Positions 26,372 through 34,691 of a DNA stretch of 64,000 nt are shown here, in pieces; position 1 is the first letter of the stretch; each line of letters starts with the position of its first letter. Source of the DNA: an uncultured Methanomassiliicoccus sp. (GTDB lineage: Archaea; Thermoplasmatota; Thermoplasmata; Methanomassiliicoccales; Methanomassiliicoccaceae). The stretch lies in the NCBI GenBank assembly GCA_905202485.1, contig CAJKRY010000010.1, positions 8,438-72,437 of the forward strand, given 5' to 3'. The notes under the pieces were generated by a model. That model ran no database searches, had not been told where the DNA came from, and was given only the letters and a program-made list of their open reading frames with translations. The translations under genes and the position numbers were made by a program.

Positions 26372-26959
26372 ATGGACGAAGCCGAGGGGAGATCCGCAGT
26401 CGGACTGGCCAGAAACGCTGTGGATGCCGAAACTGGCAGCGGAAAAATAGATACCAGCATGATTCCTGCATCATTTGACGAAAAAAGAGGAGTGTTCGTC
26501 ACTCTGAAAACTTATCCAGATAATGATCTGAGAGGCTGTATAGGGTTTCCGGAACCGGTGTATCCCCTGGGCGAAGCCATAATCCAGGCGGCGCAGTATG
26601 CCTGCCACGACCCCCGCTTCAATGATCTGGAGAAAGAAGAAACTGATGCCGTCACAGTAGAAGTTTCTGTGCTGACAGTCCCGCAGCTTATGACAGTTGA
26701 AGCGGAAAACAGGCCGCAGGAGGTCGAGATAGGAAAAGACGGATTGATCATAGAAAGAGGCAGCTACAGAGGACTTCTGCTTCCCCAGGTGGCTGTGGAA
26801 TGGAAATGGGGCAGCGAGGAGTTTCTTGCGCATGCCTGTTCCAAAGCCGGCCTCAGATCCAATATGTGGAAGAGTGCTGAAACCAGAGTGTTCAAGTTCC
26901 AGGCGGAGATCTTCTCTGAAGTCTCGCCGAGGGGAGATATCAGGAGGTATGAGGAGTAA
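26372..26959 (+). CDS. AMMECR1-domain protein
   Basis: A 195-residue AMMECR1/TIGR00296 protein. The signature LRGCIGFPEPVYPLGEAI (about 52-69) contains the invariant RGCIG, and HDPRFNDL and LLPQVAVEWKW are also conserved. Archaeal members often neighbour MEMO-like or radical-SAM genes; here it is coupled to pyrC by a TAATG overlap. The biochemical function of the family is not settled. The short A/T-rich leader before the ATG suggests a near-leaderless start. Confidence 0.92.
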   Translation: MDEAEGRSAVGLARNAVDAETGSGKIDTSMIPASFDEKRGVFVTLKTYPDNDLRGCIGFPEPVYPLGEAIIQAAQYACHDPRFNDLEKEETDAVTVEVSVLTVPQLMTVEAENRPQEVEIGKDGLIIERGSYRGLLLPQVAVEWKWGSEEFLAHACSKAGLRSNMWKSAETRVFKFQAEIFSEVSPRGDIRRYEE

Positions 26960-28224
26960 TGAGCGAGCTGGTAATTGAAGGCAGAGCGTACGTCAAGGGC
27001 AGCATAGCCAACTGGTGCATAGGCATTGACGACGGCAGGATTACAGAAATAGGAAAGAGTCTCAGAGGAGACGACCGCATCAACTTCAAAGACAGTATAA
27101 TCTTTCCCGGCTCAATCGATCCTCACGTGCATTTCAGAGATCCGGGGCTGACTGAAAAAGAAGATTTTTCAACCGGTTCTCTGGCAGCGGCGTTTGCCGG
27201 CGTCACCTGTGTTTTAGATATGCCGAACACTATTCCTCCAAGCATCTCCAAAACGTCTCTTCTGGAAAAGAAAGAAGAGATCTCAAAGAAATCCTGGATA
27301 GACTACGGCCTCTTTGCAGGCTGCGTTCCCGGATCAGACCTCAAAAGCATGGCTCCCTATACTGCCGGTTTCAAGCTGTTCATGGGCTCGTCGACCGGCA
27401 GGCTGCTTGTCACGGAAGATGCTGACACCAGGAAGATTCTGGCGGCTGCCGGGGAATGCGGCAAAGTCCTCAGTGTGCATGCAGAAGACGAGAAGCTGAT
27501 CAGCAAAGATCCGGAGAAGAATCTTTCAGACCATGCCAAGAACAGACCGCCTGAAGCTGAAGTGACGGCGATAAACAGACTTAAGGGAACTGAAAGCAGA
27601 GTTAACATCTGCCACGTTTCTTCAGCTCCGGGCCTGGAAGCGCTGCAGGAGACAAACTTTACTTCAGAAGTTACAGCCCACCACTTGTTTTTTGATAAGG
27701 ACAGCGTGGGAAAAGGAGCTTACGCTAAAGTCAATCCCCCGCTGAGAACAAGGGAAGACCGCTTTGCACTGATGAAAGCCTTCATGGACGGCAGGATAAG
27801 CATGTTCGGATCAGACCATGCGCCGCACACCATTGAAAACAAAGAGCAGGAGTTCGGCTACGCCCCTTCGGGAATGCCCGGGGTGGAGACTTCAGTCCCG
27901 ATTCTGCTGGCCATGGTGAAGAGGGGGCAGTTTCCCTTGGAGAGATTTGTCAATGCAGTCTCAGAAAAACCAGCAGAAATATTCAGCCTCAGCAAAGGCT
28001 CGATAGAGGTGGGGAAAGACGCCGACTTTATGATTGTAGATCCCGGACGCATTGATGCCATAAAAGTTAAGAACCTGCATAGCAAGTGCGGCTGGAGCTT
28101 GTTTGAAGGATTTGATGCCCTGTTTCCGCAGGCTGTGATGCTTGGCGGAGACCTGCTCATTGAAGAGGGGAGCATCGTCGGAGACAGAGCTGGGAAGGAT
28201 GTAATTGTCTATGCAAAATCTTGA
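26959..28224 (+). CDS. pyrC: Dihydroorotase
   Basis: A 421-residue class I dihydroorotase that cyclises carbamoyl aspartate in pyrimidine synthesis. The metal motif DPHVHFRDPG (residues 54-63) is followed by the substrate loop VLDMPNTIPP. Later conserved pieces are the SVHAEDE and NICHVSS histidines, and FGSDHAPHTIENK with the catalytic Asp. GFKLFMGSSTG covers the position of the carbamylated Lys. The start ATG shares one base with the AMMECR1 stop. Confidence 0.93.
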   Translation: MSELVIEGRAYVKGSIANWCIGIDDGRITEIGKSLRGDDRINFKDSIIFPGSIDPHVHFRDPGLTEKEDFSTGSLAAAFAGVTCVLDMPNTIPPSISKTSLLEKKEEISKKSWIDYGLFAGCVPGSDLKSMAPYTAGFKLFMGSSTGRLLVTEDADTRKILAAAGECGKVLSVHAEDEKLISKDPEKNLSDHAKNRPPEAEVTAINRLKGTESRVNICHVSSAPGLEALQETNFTSEVTAHHLFFDKDSVGKGAYAKVNPPLRTREDRFALMKAFMDGRISMFGSDHAPHTIENKEQEFGYAPSGMPGVETSVPILLAMVKRGQFPLERFVNAVSEKPAEIFSLSKGSIEVGKDADFMIVDPGRIDAIKVKNLHSKCGWSLFEGFDALFPQAVMLGGDLLIEEGSIVGDRAGKDVIVYAKS

Positions 28225-29329
28225 TGTGGATTTGTCTGAGCTTGAAGGCAAGATGTTTACCTGTTACGAAGAGTGCGGGCTCTGCTGCCTGTGCCAAGCG
28301 GAGGTGCTGCCTGAAGAAGTTCCCTTCTTCAAAAAGAACTACCCGAAAAACATCGTGCAGAAGACAGAACCTCATAGATATACGGCTCTGGCTCTTAAAA
28401 ACAAAGAGGGGCCGTGCATATTTCTCGCACCGAACAGAAGGTGCACCATCTACAATAACAGACCGCACTACTGCCGGCAGTTTCCCTTCCACCTTTACTC
28501 CGGAGACAGAATACAAGTGGAACTAGATCTGTCGTGCCGCGGAGTCTGGGGAAAGACCGGAGAAGATGCCCTGATCGTGGGAGCCAACATGGTCTCCGAT
28601 CATATGGACGAGCTCAGAGAATACCTGGCCCAGTCAAAAGAAATCTATCAGGAGTTTGAAACAAACTGCAAGGAGGCGGGTACATACCGTACTCCTGACT
28701 ACATGCGCAGAAAAGTCAAAGAGAAGATCCCGCAGATGATGAATCTCCAGTATCTTGCTAAGATACTGGACATGTCCTGCGAAGATGAGGAAATGGAACT
28801 CCCGGAAGATGTTGAGGGCAGAGAATACTCAAAGAAAGATCTGGAGATCTCCACGATGGAAACTGGAATGGAATCCCTCATCGCTGAAGATATCTATTCA
28901 GCTCCAGTCTACTGCGACCCGCTCAACAGATGGAATGTGTTCATGGCTGAAGACAACGAGATAGAATGGGCAATCATGGGCGACGACGGAGTTCTGACCC
29001 CCGCCGGAAAGATTGATCCTCAGAAGATAGAACTTCTAACGCCTGAAGGAGAAGGCGTGCAGATATTCCTTGATTACCTGAATACCCTTAACAACAGAGA
29101 CAGCTCGATGGGCTACACCTACTATTTGGTGGATGACTACGGCTACGAAGATTACCTAGCGAATGCCTACTACGGCATGATTGCTACTTCAGCTCTCGAT
29201 GTGCTGTGGAGAGCTTCCCTGATAGCTCATATCAATGGATGGAAGCTTGATGCCAGAGGTATGACGGAGGGCATAATCGCTTATGATATGGACCGTTTAG
29301 ATGCGCCTACGATTGGAGCATTTCTGTAA
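28205..29329 (+). CDS. YkgJ-type cysteine-cluster protein
   Basis: A 374-residue protein; the likely start is ATG 28211 (MQNLDVDLSELEGKMF), just inside the pyrC end. The YkgJ zinc/iron-cluster motif is complete: CYEECGLCCLCQAEV (about 19-33), GPCIFLAPNRRCTIYNNRPHYCRQFPF (about 69-95), with the further Cys in LSCRGVWG. The C-terminal two-thirds is an acidic domain (EDEEMELPEDVEG...) without a family that I recognise. Role: probably Fe-S assisted modification, not defined. It follows pyrC in an apparent operon. Confidence 0.8.
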   Translation: MSMQNLDVDLSELEGKMFTCYEECGLCCLCQAEVLPEEVPFFKKNYPKNIVQKTEPHRYTALALKNKEGPCIFLAPNRRCTIYNNRPHYCRQFPFHLYSGDRIQVELDLSCRGVWGKTGEDALIVGANMVSDHMDELREYLAQSKEIYQEFETNCKEAGTYRTPDYMRRKVKEKIPQMMNLQYLAKILDMSCEDEEMELPEDVEGREYSKKDLEISTMETGMESLIAEDIYSAPVYCDPLNRWNVFMAEDNEIEWAIMGDDGVLTPAGKIDPQKIELLTPEGEGVQIFLDYLNTLNNRDSSMGYTYYLVDDYGYEDYLANAYYGMIATSALDVLWRASLIAHINGWKLDARGMTEGIIAYDMDRLDAPTIGAFL

Positions 29330-29387
29330 AAGGAGTGTAGTTAGCTTCAAATAGTCCCTGGATTTATGGGGATTCCTGGTGGATGTA

Positions 29388-29603
29388 ATGCAGAAACCTC
29401 TCACCGTTCTGAATCAGACGATTAATCGTCCCGTAATCGTTGAGCTAAAAGCAGGAAGAGAATACAGGGGAATCCTTGACGGGTATGACCCACACATGAA
29501 TTTAGTGCTTAAAAACGCTGAAGAACTTGTGAATAACGAAGTGGTGAGAAAGCTCGATTTGACAATCGTGCGCGGGGACAATGTGATCTATATTTCACCG
29601 TAA
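29388..29603 (+). CDS. Archaeal LSm (Sm-like) RNA-binding protein
   Basis: About 71 residues from ATG 29388 ([13 protein letters not shown]). Sm1 is seen in [34 protein letters not shown] with the DxHMNLVL core, and Sm2 in [12 protein letters not shown]. Such proteins form heptameric rings that bind U-rich RNA. The gene precedes ribosomal protein L37e by 25 bases, a linkage conserved across euryarchaea. A GTG at 29379 in frame is less likely. Confidence 0.95.
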   Translation: MQKPLTVLNQTINRPVIVELKAGREYRGILDGYDPHMNLVLKNAEELVNNEVVRKLDLTIVRGDNVIYISP

Positions 29604-29628
29604 TCAGATTTACTAAGGAGATGAAGAT

Positions 29629-29796
29629 ATGGGAAAAGGTACTCCCTCTATGGGTAAGAGATCAAGCGGCAAGTCTCACATACCTTGCCGCCGTTGCGGA
29701 AGGAGCGCATACAACATCGTAAAAGGCACATGCGCCTCCTGCGGATATGGCAAGACTACCAGGATTAGATCCTATTCCTGGGCTAAGCAGCATTAA
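29629..29796 (+). CDS. rpl37e: Large ribosomal subunit protein eL37
   Basis: A 55-residue zinc-ribbon ribosomal protein. It reads [17 protein letters not shown], then [24 protein letters not shown] with the two CxxC pairs, then the basic [13 protein letters not shown] tail, the standard archaeal L37e. It follows the LSm gene behind AAGGAGATGAA, and its stop is followed immediately by the purF ATG, so LSm, L37e and purF appear to be one transcript. Confidence 0.97.
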   Translation: MGKGTPSMGKRSSGKSHIPCRRCGRSAYNIVKGTCASCGYGKTTRIRSYSWAKQH

Positions 29797-31233
29797 ATGG
29801 AGGATTACATGGTCGACATGCCCGGACATTATTGCGGGGTTGTCGCCATGGCATTGACTTCAGATGCTGTTCCTTCACTGAAACGGGCATTAAGAGTTAT
29901 TCAACACCGTGGCCAGGAAGGAGCAGGTATAGCTGTATATAAAGATGATAGAATACAATCCCTAGCTAATGTAGGGTTGGTACATGAAGTTTTAAGCGGG
30001 CCGCATTACAACGAAATTGAAGGTAACTACGGAATCGGACACGTCCGATATTCCACTACCGGTCGTTCAGTAGCCCAAAATTGTCAGCCAATTGTAGTCA
30101 CTTCTGCCATAGGCGATGTAGCTGTAGGACATAATGGAGATCTTGTAAACTCTGAAGCTATGAGAGAAAAGCTTCAGAATATCGGATGGGCGTTCCTGAC
30201 AACTACTGATTCTGAAATCATTATCAGATTACTTGTAAATGAGCTGAAAGAAGGCGTTGATCCGATAAAAGCCATCAGGAATGTAATGCGCTCGCTGGAC
30301 GGCGCATATTCTCTGGTAATCATGATTAAAAACAGGATTTTTGGTGTGCGTGATCCTCTAGGATTCCACCCATTAAGCATAGGAAAACTGGATAAGGGAT
30401 ACGGGCTTGCGTCCGAATCCGCTGTTTTTGATATTTTACAGGGTCAATTCGTAAGAGATGTGAATCCTGGCGAAATCGTCGAAATTTCTTCAGACGGTTA
30501 TACTGTGTATCCATCAAGTTCAAAAGAGAGCAGCGCTCACTGCATGTTTGAATGGATCTATTTCGCACGTCCAGATTCAGTCCTTGACGGCAAAGAAGTC
30601 TATGATGTAAGAAAGAGGCTGGGAATGATTTTGGCAAGAGAGCATCCTGTGGATGCAGATGTTGTCATTCCTGTTCCGGATTCCGGAAGGGCTCATGCCA
30701 TCGGCTACGCTGCTGAATCCGGTATTCCATACGAAGAAGGGTTTATGAAAAACCGCTACGTAGAACGTACTTTCATTCTTCCAGAACAGTCTATGAGGGA
30801 AGAGGGAGTCGGACTTAAGCTGAACCCGATTAAATCAACGGTTGCCGGAAAGCGCATTGTTGTCGTAGATGACTCAATCGTAAGAGGAACTACGCTGAGG
30901 AAGATTATACAGCTCCTCAGGAAAGCAGGCGCCAAGGAGGTTCATGTACGCATCGGATGCCCCCCAGTCATAGCTCCATGCTATTACGGTGTGGATATGC
31001 GTACAAGGGACCAGTTCATAGCTACAAACAGAAGCATTGACGAGATTGCAGAGTATCTTACGGCAGATAGTGTGAAATACACAAATATCTGCGATGTTGA
31101 GGAAGCTATCGGCATGCCGGCAAGCAAATTATGCGTGGCGTGTCTGAACGGCGAGTATCCTACAAATATCCCTGGTGAAAAGTGCAGAACACAGCACACC
31201 CTGGATTCATTTAAAGAAGGCTCTCAACAGTAA
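29797..31233 (+). CDS. purF: Amidophosphoribosyltransferase
   Basis: PurF makes phosphoribosylamine from PRPP and glutamine, the first committed step of purine synthesis. The protein is 478 residues, with a 12-residue leader before nucleophile Cys13 (YCGVVAMAL) that would be removed. Glutaminase motifs are VIQHRGQEGAGI, IGHVRYSTTG and GHNGDLVNS. The PRPP loop is VVVDDSIVRGTTLRKI (about 353-368). Cysteines in CPPVIAPCYYG, NICDVEE and LCVACLNGEYPT suit the Fe-S type. It begins at the base after the L37e stop. Confidence 0.96.
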   Translation: MEDYMVDMPGHYCGVVAMALTSDAVPSLKRALRVIQHRGQEGAGIAVYKDDRIQSLANVGLVHEVLSGPHYNEIEGNYGIGHVRYSTTGRSVAQNCQPIVVTSAIGDVAVGHNGDLVNSEAMREKLQNIGWAFLTTTDSEIIIRLLVNELKEGVDPIKAIRNVMRSLDGAYSLVIMIKNRIFGVRDPLGFHPLSIGKLDKGYGLASESAVFDILQGQFVRDVNPGEIVEISSDGYTVYPSSSKESSAHCMFEWIYFARPDSVLDGKEVYDVRKRLGMILAREHPVDADVVIPVPDSGRAHAIGYAAESGIPYEEGFMKNRYVERTFILPEQSMREEGVGLKLNPIKSTVAGKRIVVVDDSIVRGTTLRKIIQLLRKAGAKEVHVRIGCPPVIAPCYYGVDMRTRDQFIATNRSIDEIAEYLTADSVKYTNICDVEEAIGMPASKLCVACLNGEYPTNIPGEKCRTQHTLDSFKEGSQQ

Positions 31234-31269
31234 GTTTTAATAAGTAAGATAACTTTGGCGGTCATACTC

Positions 31270-31342
31270 GGGCAGGTAGATCAGTTGGAAGATCGCTACC
31301 TTGGCATGGTAGAGGCCGGGGGTTCAAATCCCCCCCTGTCCA
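31270..31342 (+). tRNA. tRNA-Ala (GGC)
   Basis: Acceptor GGGCAGG/CCTGTCC includes the G3:U70 alanine identity pair, and the anticodon arm is CTACC-TTGGCAT-GGTAG with anticodon GGC. T arm is CGGGG-TTCAAAT-CCCCC. Discriminator A is encoded, CCA is not. A 24-base copy of its 3' end occurs alone at 23479-23502, and the DNA just downstream is full of broken genes. Confidence 0.93.
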
Positions 31343-31490
31343 CTTTTATTCTATTTGTTGTTTGATTACACTTCCATATTTTATGAGATGAAATGCTGAT
31401 TGAAGAATTTTAGACAAAAAGTATTCACAATATGCAGCAGGTTATAATTTACGCTGTTATCTTGAATTTATCAAGGTATATTGGATTGAT

Positions 31491-31776
31491 CTAGTTCTCA
31501 TCGCTCAACAATTTATCAGCCAAATCCAGATAGTTTGCGAGCGTCTCACCTTTTTCTGTAAGTTTAACGATTCTTCTTTCCTGCCTCTTTTCTAAGCGGG
31601 ATATTTTCACTAAATCATTCACTTCCATATCTTCCAATAGGGAACAAAAGTCTTGGATAATTATTCAGAACGTTTAACAATTCAGTTATGTAGATCATTT
31701 CATCTTTTCTTCTCAGCAGTTCAAGAATTATTGAATATGCACCAGGCTGATTCAAAAGATGAAGTTTGTCTTTCAC
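31491..31776 (-). pseudogene. Frameshifted MarR-like winged-helix regulator
   Basis: In one minus-strand frame a GTG start (31776) gives KDKLHLLNQPGAYSIILELL then YITELLNVLNNYP. In a second frame it continues as SLLEDMEVNDLVKISRLEKR then ERRIVKLTEKGETLANYLD and ends at TAG 31491. Joined, these make a winged-helix of MarR/ArsR type (helix-turn-helix, then the RIVKLTEKG wing). The length of 286 bases is not a multiple of three. It lies 150 bases past tRNA-Ala. Confidence 0.65.
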
Positions 31777-31875
31777 AAAGATACAACATCGTTTTAAGAG
31801 TCATAAGATATAGTTTTGTGTTTTGTAAATACAAAACTCTTAAGTATTGAAATTAGTTTTAGAATAAGTGAAATT

Positions 31876-32101
31876 ATGAGTGAAATTGTATAGACAGAAT
31901 TACCGGCAAAGACACTAGCAGAGGTAGATGAATCAATAAAAAAACGGAGAGTTTCTTGATCGTGGAGAATATATCAGGTACATCTTACATGAGTATCTCG
32001 CTGAAACTTTTAAAAATCAGATTTCCAGTCCAGATCAAGCATTTCAGCGATTGGCATACCATTCAGACAAGCTTGTGAATTACCAACATCTAAAAATCTA
32101 A
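31876..32101 (+). pseudogene. Decayed ribbon-helix-helix (CopG-like) regulator
   Basis: The plus strand encodes MSEIV, then an in-frame TAG (31891), then TELPAKTLAEVDESIKK, then a frameshift at an A-run near 31943-31950, then GEFLDRGEYIRYILHEYLAETF and a C-terminal tail to TAA 32101. The combined sequence is a typical archaeal RHH DNA-binding protein. The TAG could in principle be pyrrolysine in this lineage, but the additional frameshift makes decay the simpler reading. Confidence 0.6.
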
Positions 32102-32339
32102 TGAGTTTTCAGTCAGCATCTTAATTGAAACGGGTTTGATTAAGATATTTTGCATCGGATTTTCACGCTTATCATAGAATATTAAAAATTAATTTTTAAA
32201 AAGAAAATATAGTAAAAGTATACAAAGATATGACATTGGTAAAATAAGAATATCTGACAGAGTTATAGATTGGAAGACATACGATTCAGAAAAATCTAAG
32301 ATTGAAAAGATAGATAAGAGTAGGAAAGCAGGCATTAAA

Positions 32340-32963
32340 ATGAGCGGTAATGCAAAGAGAACAATAACCAACGCCAAGAAACCAACAGGCTTCTGGGGAT
32401 CCCGCATAATCTCATCGATGAACATTCATCACGATTCTCTGACAGACTGGGGTCTCAGTCATGTAAGCATCAAGCCGCAATTTCACATCTTAGATGTAGG
32501 ATGCGGAGGAGGAAACGCGCTGTCGAAAATGTCAAAGATGGCGGCGGAAGGAAAACTCTGCGGAATTGATCATTCGGATGTCAGCGTAAAAGAGTCTAAA
32601 AAGAAAAATAAGGAAGATGTGAAAAGCGGAAAGATCGAGATAAAACAGGGTTCCGTCTCAGAGCTTCCGTATGGTGATAATTCGTTTGATTTAATTACCG
32701 GAATTGAAACTTATTATTTCTGGCCTAGTCCAATTGAAAATTTAAAAGAAGTAAAGAGAACTCTCAAGCCTGACGGATTAATTCTTTTAATATTCGAAGC
32801 AAGAAGCGATAACAATCCAGAAATATGGAAAGATTACAGGGATATTGTTGACATGCATATTCCCAGCGAAAAAGGAATTAAAGAAGAACTGGAAAAGGCT
32901 GGATTTTCAGATATTGTTGTAGACACCAAAGATGACTGGCTCTGTGCGGTCGGTAGAAAATAA
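32340..32963 (+). CDS. Class I SAM-dependent methyltransferase
   Basis: A 207-residue methyltransferase. N-terminal KKPTGFWGSRIISSMNIHHDSLTDWGL (seen in pieces) is the typical opening of small-molecule methyltransferases of this subgroup. Motif I ILDVGCGGGNAL is at about 49-60, the acidic GIDHSD after strand 2, SVSELPYGDNSFDLITGIETYYFW as post-I/motif II, and KPDGLILLIFEA. The start is ATG 32340. The substrate is not inferable. It stands between the decayed regulators and a cyclase-like gene, possibly part of an acquired segment. Confidence 0.88.
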   Translation: MSGNAKRTITNAKKPTGFWGSRIISSMNIHHDSLTDWGLSHVSIKPQFHILDVGCGGGNALSKMSKMAAEGKLCGIDHSDVSVKESKKKNKEDVKSGKIEIKQGSVSELPYGDNSFDLITGIETYYFWPSPIENLKEVKRTLKPDGLILLIFEARSDNNPEIWKDYRDIVDMHIPSEKGIKEELEKAGFSDIVVDTKDDWLCAVGRK

Positions 32964-32970
32964 CAAATAA

Positions 32971-33663
32971 TTATAATGCCTTAATGGAATTGGAATTTTT
33001 GGTTTCATTAAGGCGCATATCTAATTTTTTATCAATATATTTTTCTAACCATTCAATTTTTTCACAGATATGTTTATTAGATTTATCCATGCCAGCCAAC
33101 AAGGTCTGACATCTTGATAGTGTCCCAGAATTGATATACTGAAATGTATCGAGATAAAGCTCATCATCTGTATCCATAATAAATAATTCCATATTGCAAT
33201 CATAACTAATTGGTGAGCATGATTTTAATGCAGATGGTAAGTCGGAGTTATCAATTAAAACTCTTGGGTATATTGCTCGAGTATTTTCTAGTTCATAAGC
33301 ACGTACCAATGCAGGCCCAAATACAACTTGATGGTCATGGTATAGTTCACCAGTAGCTATACCACCACGCATCATAAGTCCATATTCAACCAAAAAAACC
33401 CCATATAGGGACCCGACCATGTTTATGACCTTATTCATTGCATTGTGTTTGCTGCACCTTATTGACATTACAATGCTGTCTGATAATGTTGTAATCAATA
33501 AATCAGCTGTATGAAGCGAAGGGTTAGAACTAAAGGCATATGGAACTTTCAAAAGTTCACCTATTTGGCTCATATCCATTAGTTTGTTGCATATAATATC
33601 CTTAAATCCCAAAATATCTAAAAAAGCAACAATGCGATTTTCGTATTTAATCATAAATCTCAC
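32971..33663 (-). CDS. Class III nucleotide cyclase-fold protein, role unknown
   Basis: A 230-residue soluble protein. The first strand RIVAFLDILGFKDI resembles the FxDIxGF metal site of class III cyclases (Asp16). A second Asp lies 46 residues on in LSDSIVMS (Asp62), close to the spacing in adenylate cyclases. RGGIATGELYH corresponds to RxGIHxG, and VFGPALVRAYELE corresponds to the G-x-x-V/A-x-x-A-x-x-L-E helix. No sensor or effector domain is attached and no cyclic-nucleotide effector gene is adjacent. Activity is therefore only inferred. Confidence 0.65.
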   Translation of the reverse strand: MRFMIKYENRIVAFLDILGFKDIICNKLMDMSQIGELLKVPYAFSSNPSLHTADLLITTLSDSIVMSIRCSKHNAMNKVINMVGSLYGVFLVEYGLMMRGGIATGELYHDHQVVFGPALVRAYELENTRAIYPRVLIDNSDLPSALKSCSPISYDCNMELFIMDTDDELYLDTFQYINSGTLSRCQTLLAGMDKSNKHICEKIEWLEKYIDKKLDMRLNETKNSNSIKAL

Positions 33664-33694
33664 TAAATATAGATGTATACATAGACAAGTGTGT

Positions 33695-34135
33695 TTAATC
33701 GACTAATTTGTATTCTTCCGGAGACACTTCACAGAGGATGCCGGCAAGAAGCATCTTAGAGATTGTTTCATCAAGTTCGATATTATCCTTGATCTGCAAC
33801 GCTTTGCCGATATCTGCTTTAGACAATATCTCTTTTTTTTCCTGAAGTTTCATAAGAGCCGTTCGTACAGCCGCCTCATCTTCGGGTTTCGGTTTCTGCT
33901 TTTTGACCCTGATGCGTTTCCTCGGCTTTTCAGGAGGGTTTTCAATATCATACTTCATCTGCTCGCTGACCTGGCGTACAGCTTCGGCTAGCTCTTTCGG
34001 TGATTCTGTAGAAAAATATACTTTCGCCCGTTTTACCTCAATCCTCGCCCCGCAGCGAGGACAGGTCACATGGGCGGATTTTAAATCTGCTCCTTGTACG
34101 GTGGAGCACTTGGAGCAGACTATTACACCTAACAT
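33695..34135 (-). CDS. Archaeal zinc-ribbon/winged-helix protein (DUF5817-like)
   Basis: A 146-residue protein: zinc ribbon CSKCSTVQGADLKSAHVTCPRCG (about 8-30), basic linker (KPRKRIRVKKQKPKP), then a C-terminal winged-helix (ALMKLQEKKEILSKADIGKAL, DETISKMLLAGILCEV). This layout suggests an archaeal nucleic-acid-binding regulator. The start ATG overlaps the arginine decarboxylase stop (TGATG), so it is the last gene of the PAC2-PdaD operon. Target unknown. Confidence 0.75.
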   Translation of the reverse strand: MLGVIVCSKCSTVQGADLKSAHVTCPRCGARIEVKRAKVYFSTESPKELAEAVRQVSEQMKYDIENPPEKPRKRIRVKKQKPKPEDEAAVRTALMKLQEKKEILSKADIGKALQIKDNIELDETISKMLLAGILCEVSPEEYKLVD

Positions 34136-34605
34136 CAGTACTCAACGAATACTAGTGCTGCTAAGCATGCACCGTAATGGTCCATGGGAACTGATAACTC
34201 TTCTAAACGGTATTCGATTTTTTCCATCTCGATTCCGCGGAGTTTTGACATTTCATCCATTTTCCATTCCATGATTTCACGAAGGGCTTTTTTGCTTCCG
34301 TGGATGTGGCCTTCAGCTACATAGCCTCCCTTTCCGTCTTTACGGAGACCATATGCGATACCTGCGGAGATCATTTCACCCTCGCCGCCACGCATCTGAG
34401 CCAAGACGCAATGAGTAATTGCGCCCATAGGCAGCTCTCTGATGCTTACCTGTTCGGCACCAATTGGCAAAATGGATGACACTGAAACTATGTTAAGCTC
34501 TCCGATACCTGCCTCAAGTAATGCTTTATCAAATGCATTGAGGTCTGAAACTTTACTTACTGCGCAGCCAGATGAAACGAAGAACTTCTTCGGAACAAGA
34601 TGCAT
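34135..34605 (-). CDS. pdaD: Pyruvoyl-dependent arginine decarboxylase
   Basis: PvlArgDC decarboxylates arginine to agmatine, feeding archaeal polyamine synthesis and agmatidine tRNA modification. It is made as a proenzyme that self-cleaves between two serines to leave a pyruvoyl group; here the site is VSSILPI (about residues 42-48), as in the Methanocaldococcus enzyme. FDKALLEAGIGELNIV and the LPMGAITHCV strand are conserved. I favour ATG 34605 (MHLVPKKFF); a TTG at 34695 overlapping the upstream stop would add 30 residues. Confidence 0.92.
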   Translation of the reverse strand: MHLVPKKFFVSSGCAVSKVSDLNAFDKALLEAGIGELNIVSVSSILPIGAEQVSIRELPMGAITHCVLAQMRGGEGEMISAGIAYGLRKDGKGGYVAEGHIHGSKKALREIMEWKMDEMSKLRGIEMEKIEYRLEELSVPMDHYGACLAALVFVEY

Positions 34606-34691
34606 GCGCGATGTAACCAGAACTACTAATTTAAGCGTTTGCATCAGCCGCCCCGCTGTCAGTCCAGAGAGGCGGCCTTGATACAAACGGC

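Noticed and set aside
32189..32425. 78-residue hydrophobic ORF on the minus strand
   Set aside because: It overlaps the conserved N-terminus of the methyltransferase on the other strand, and has no ribosome site; taken as a shadow, although the hydrophobic 3' part is curious.
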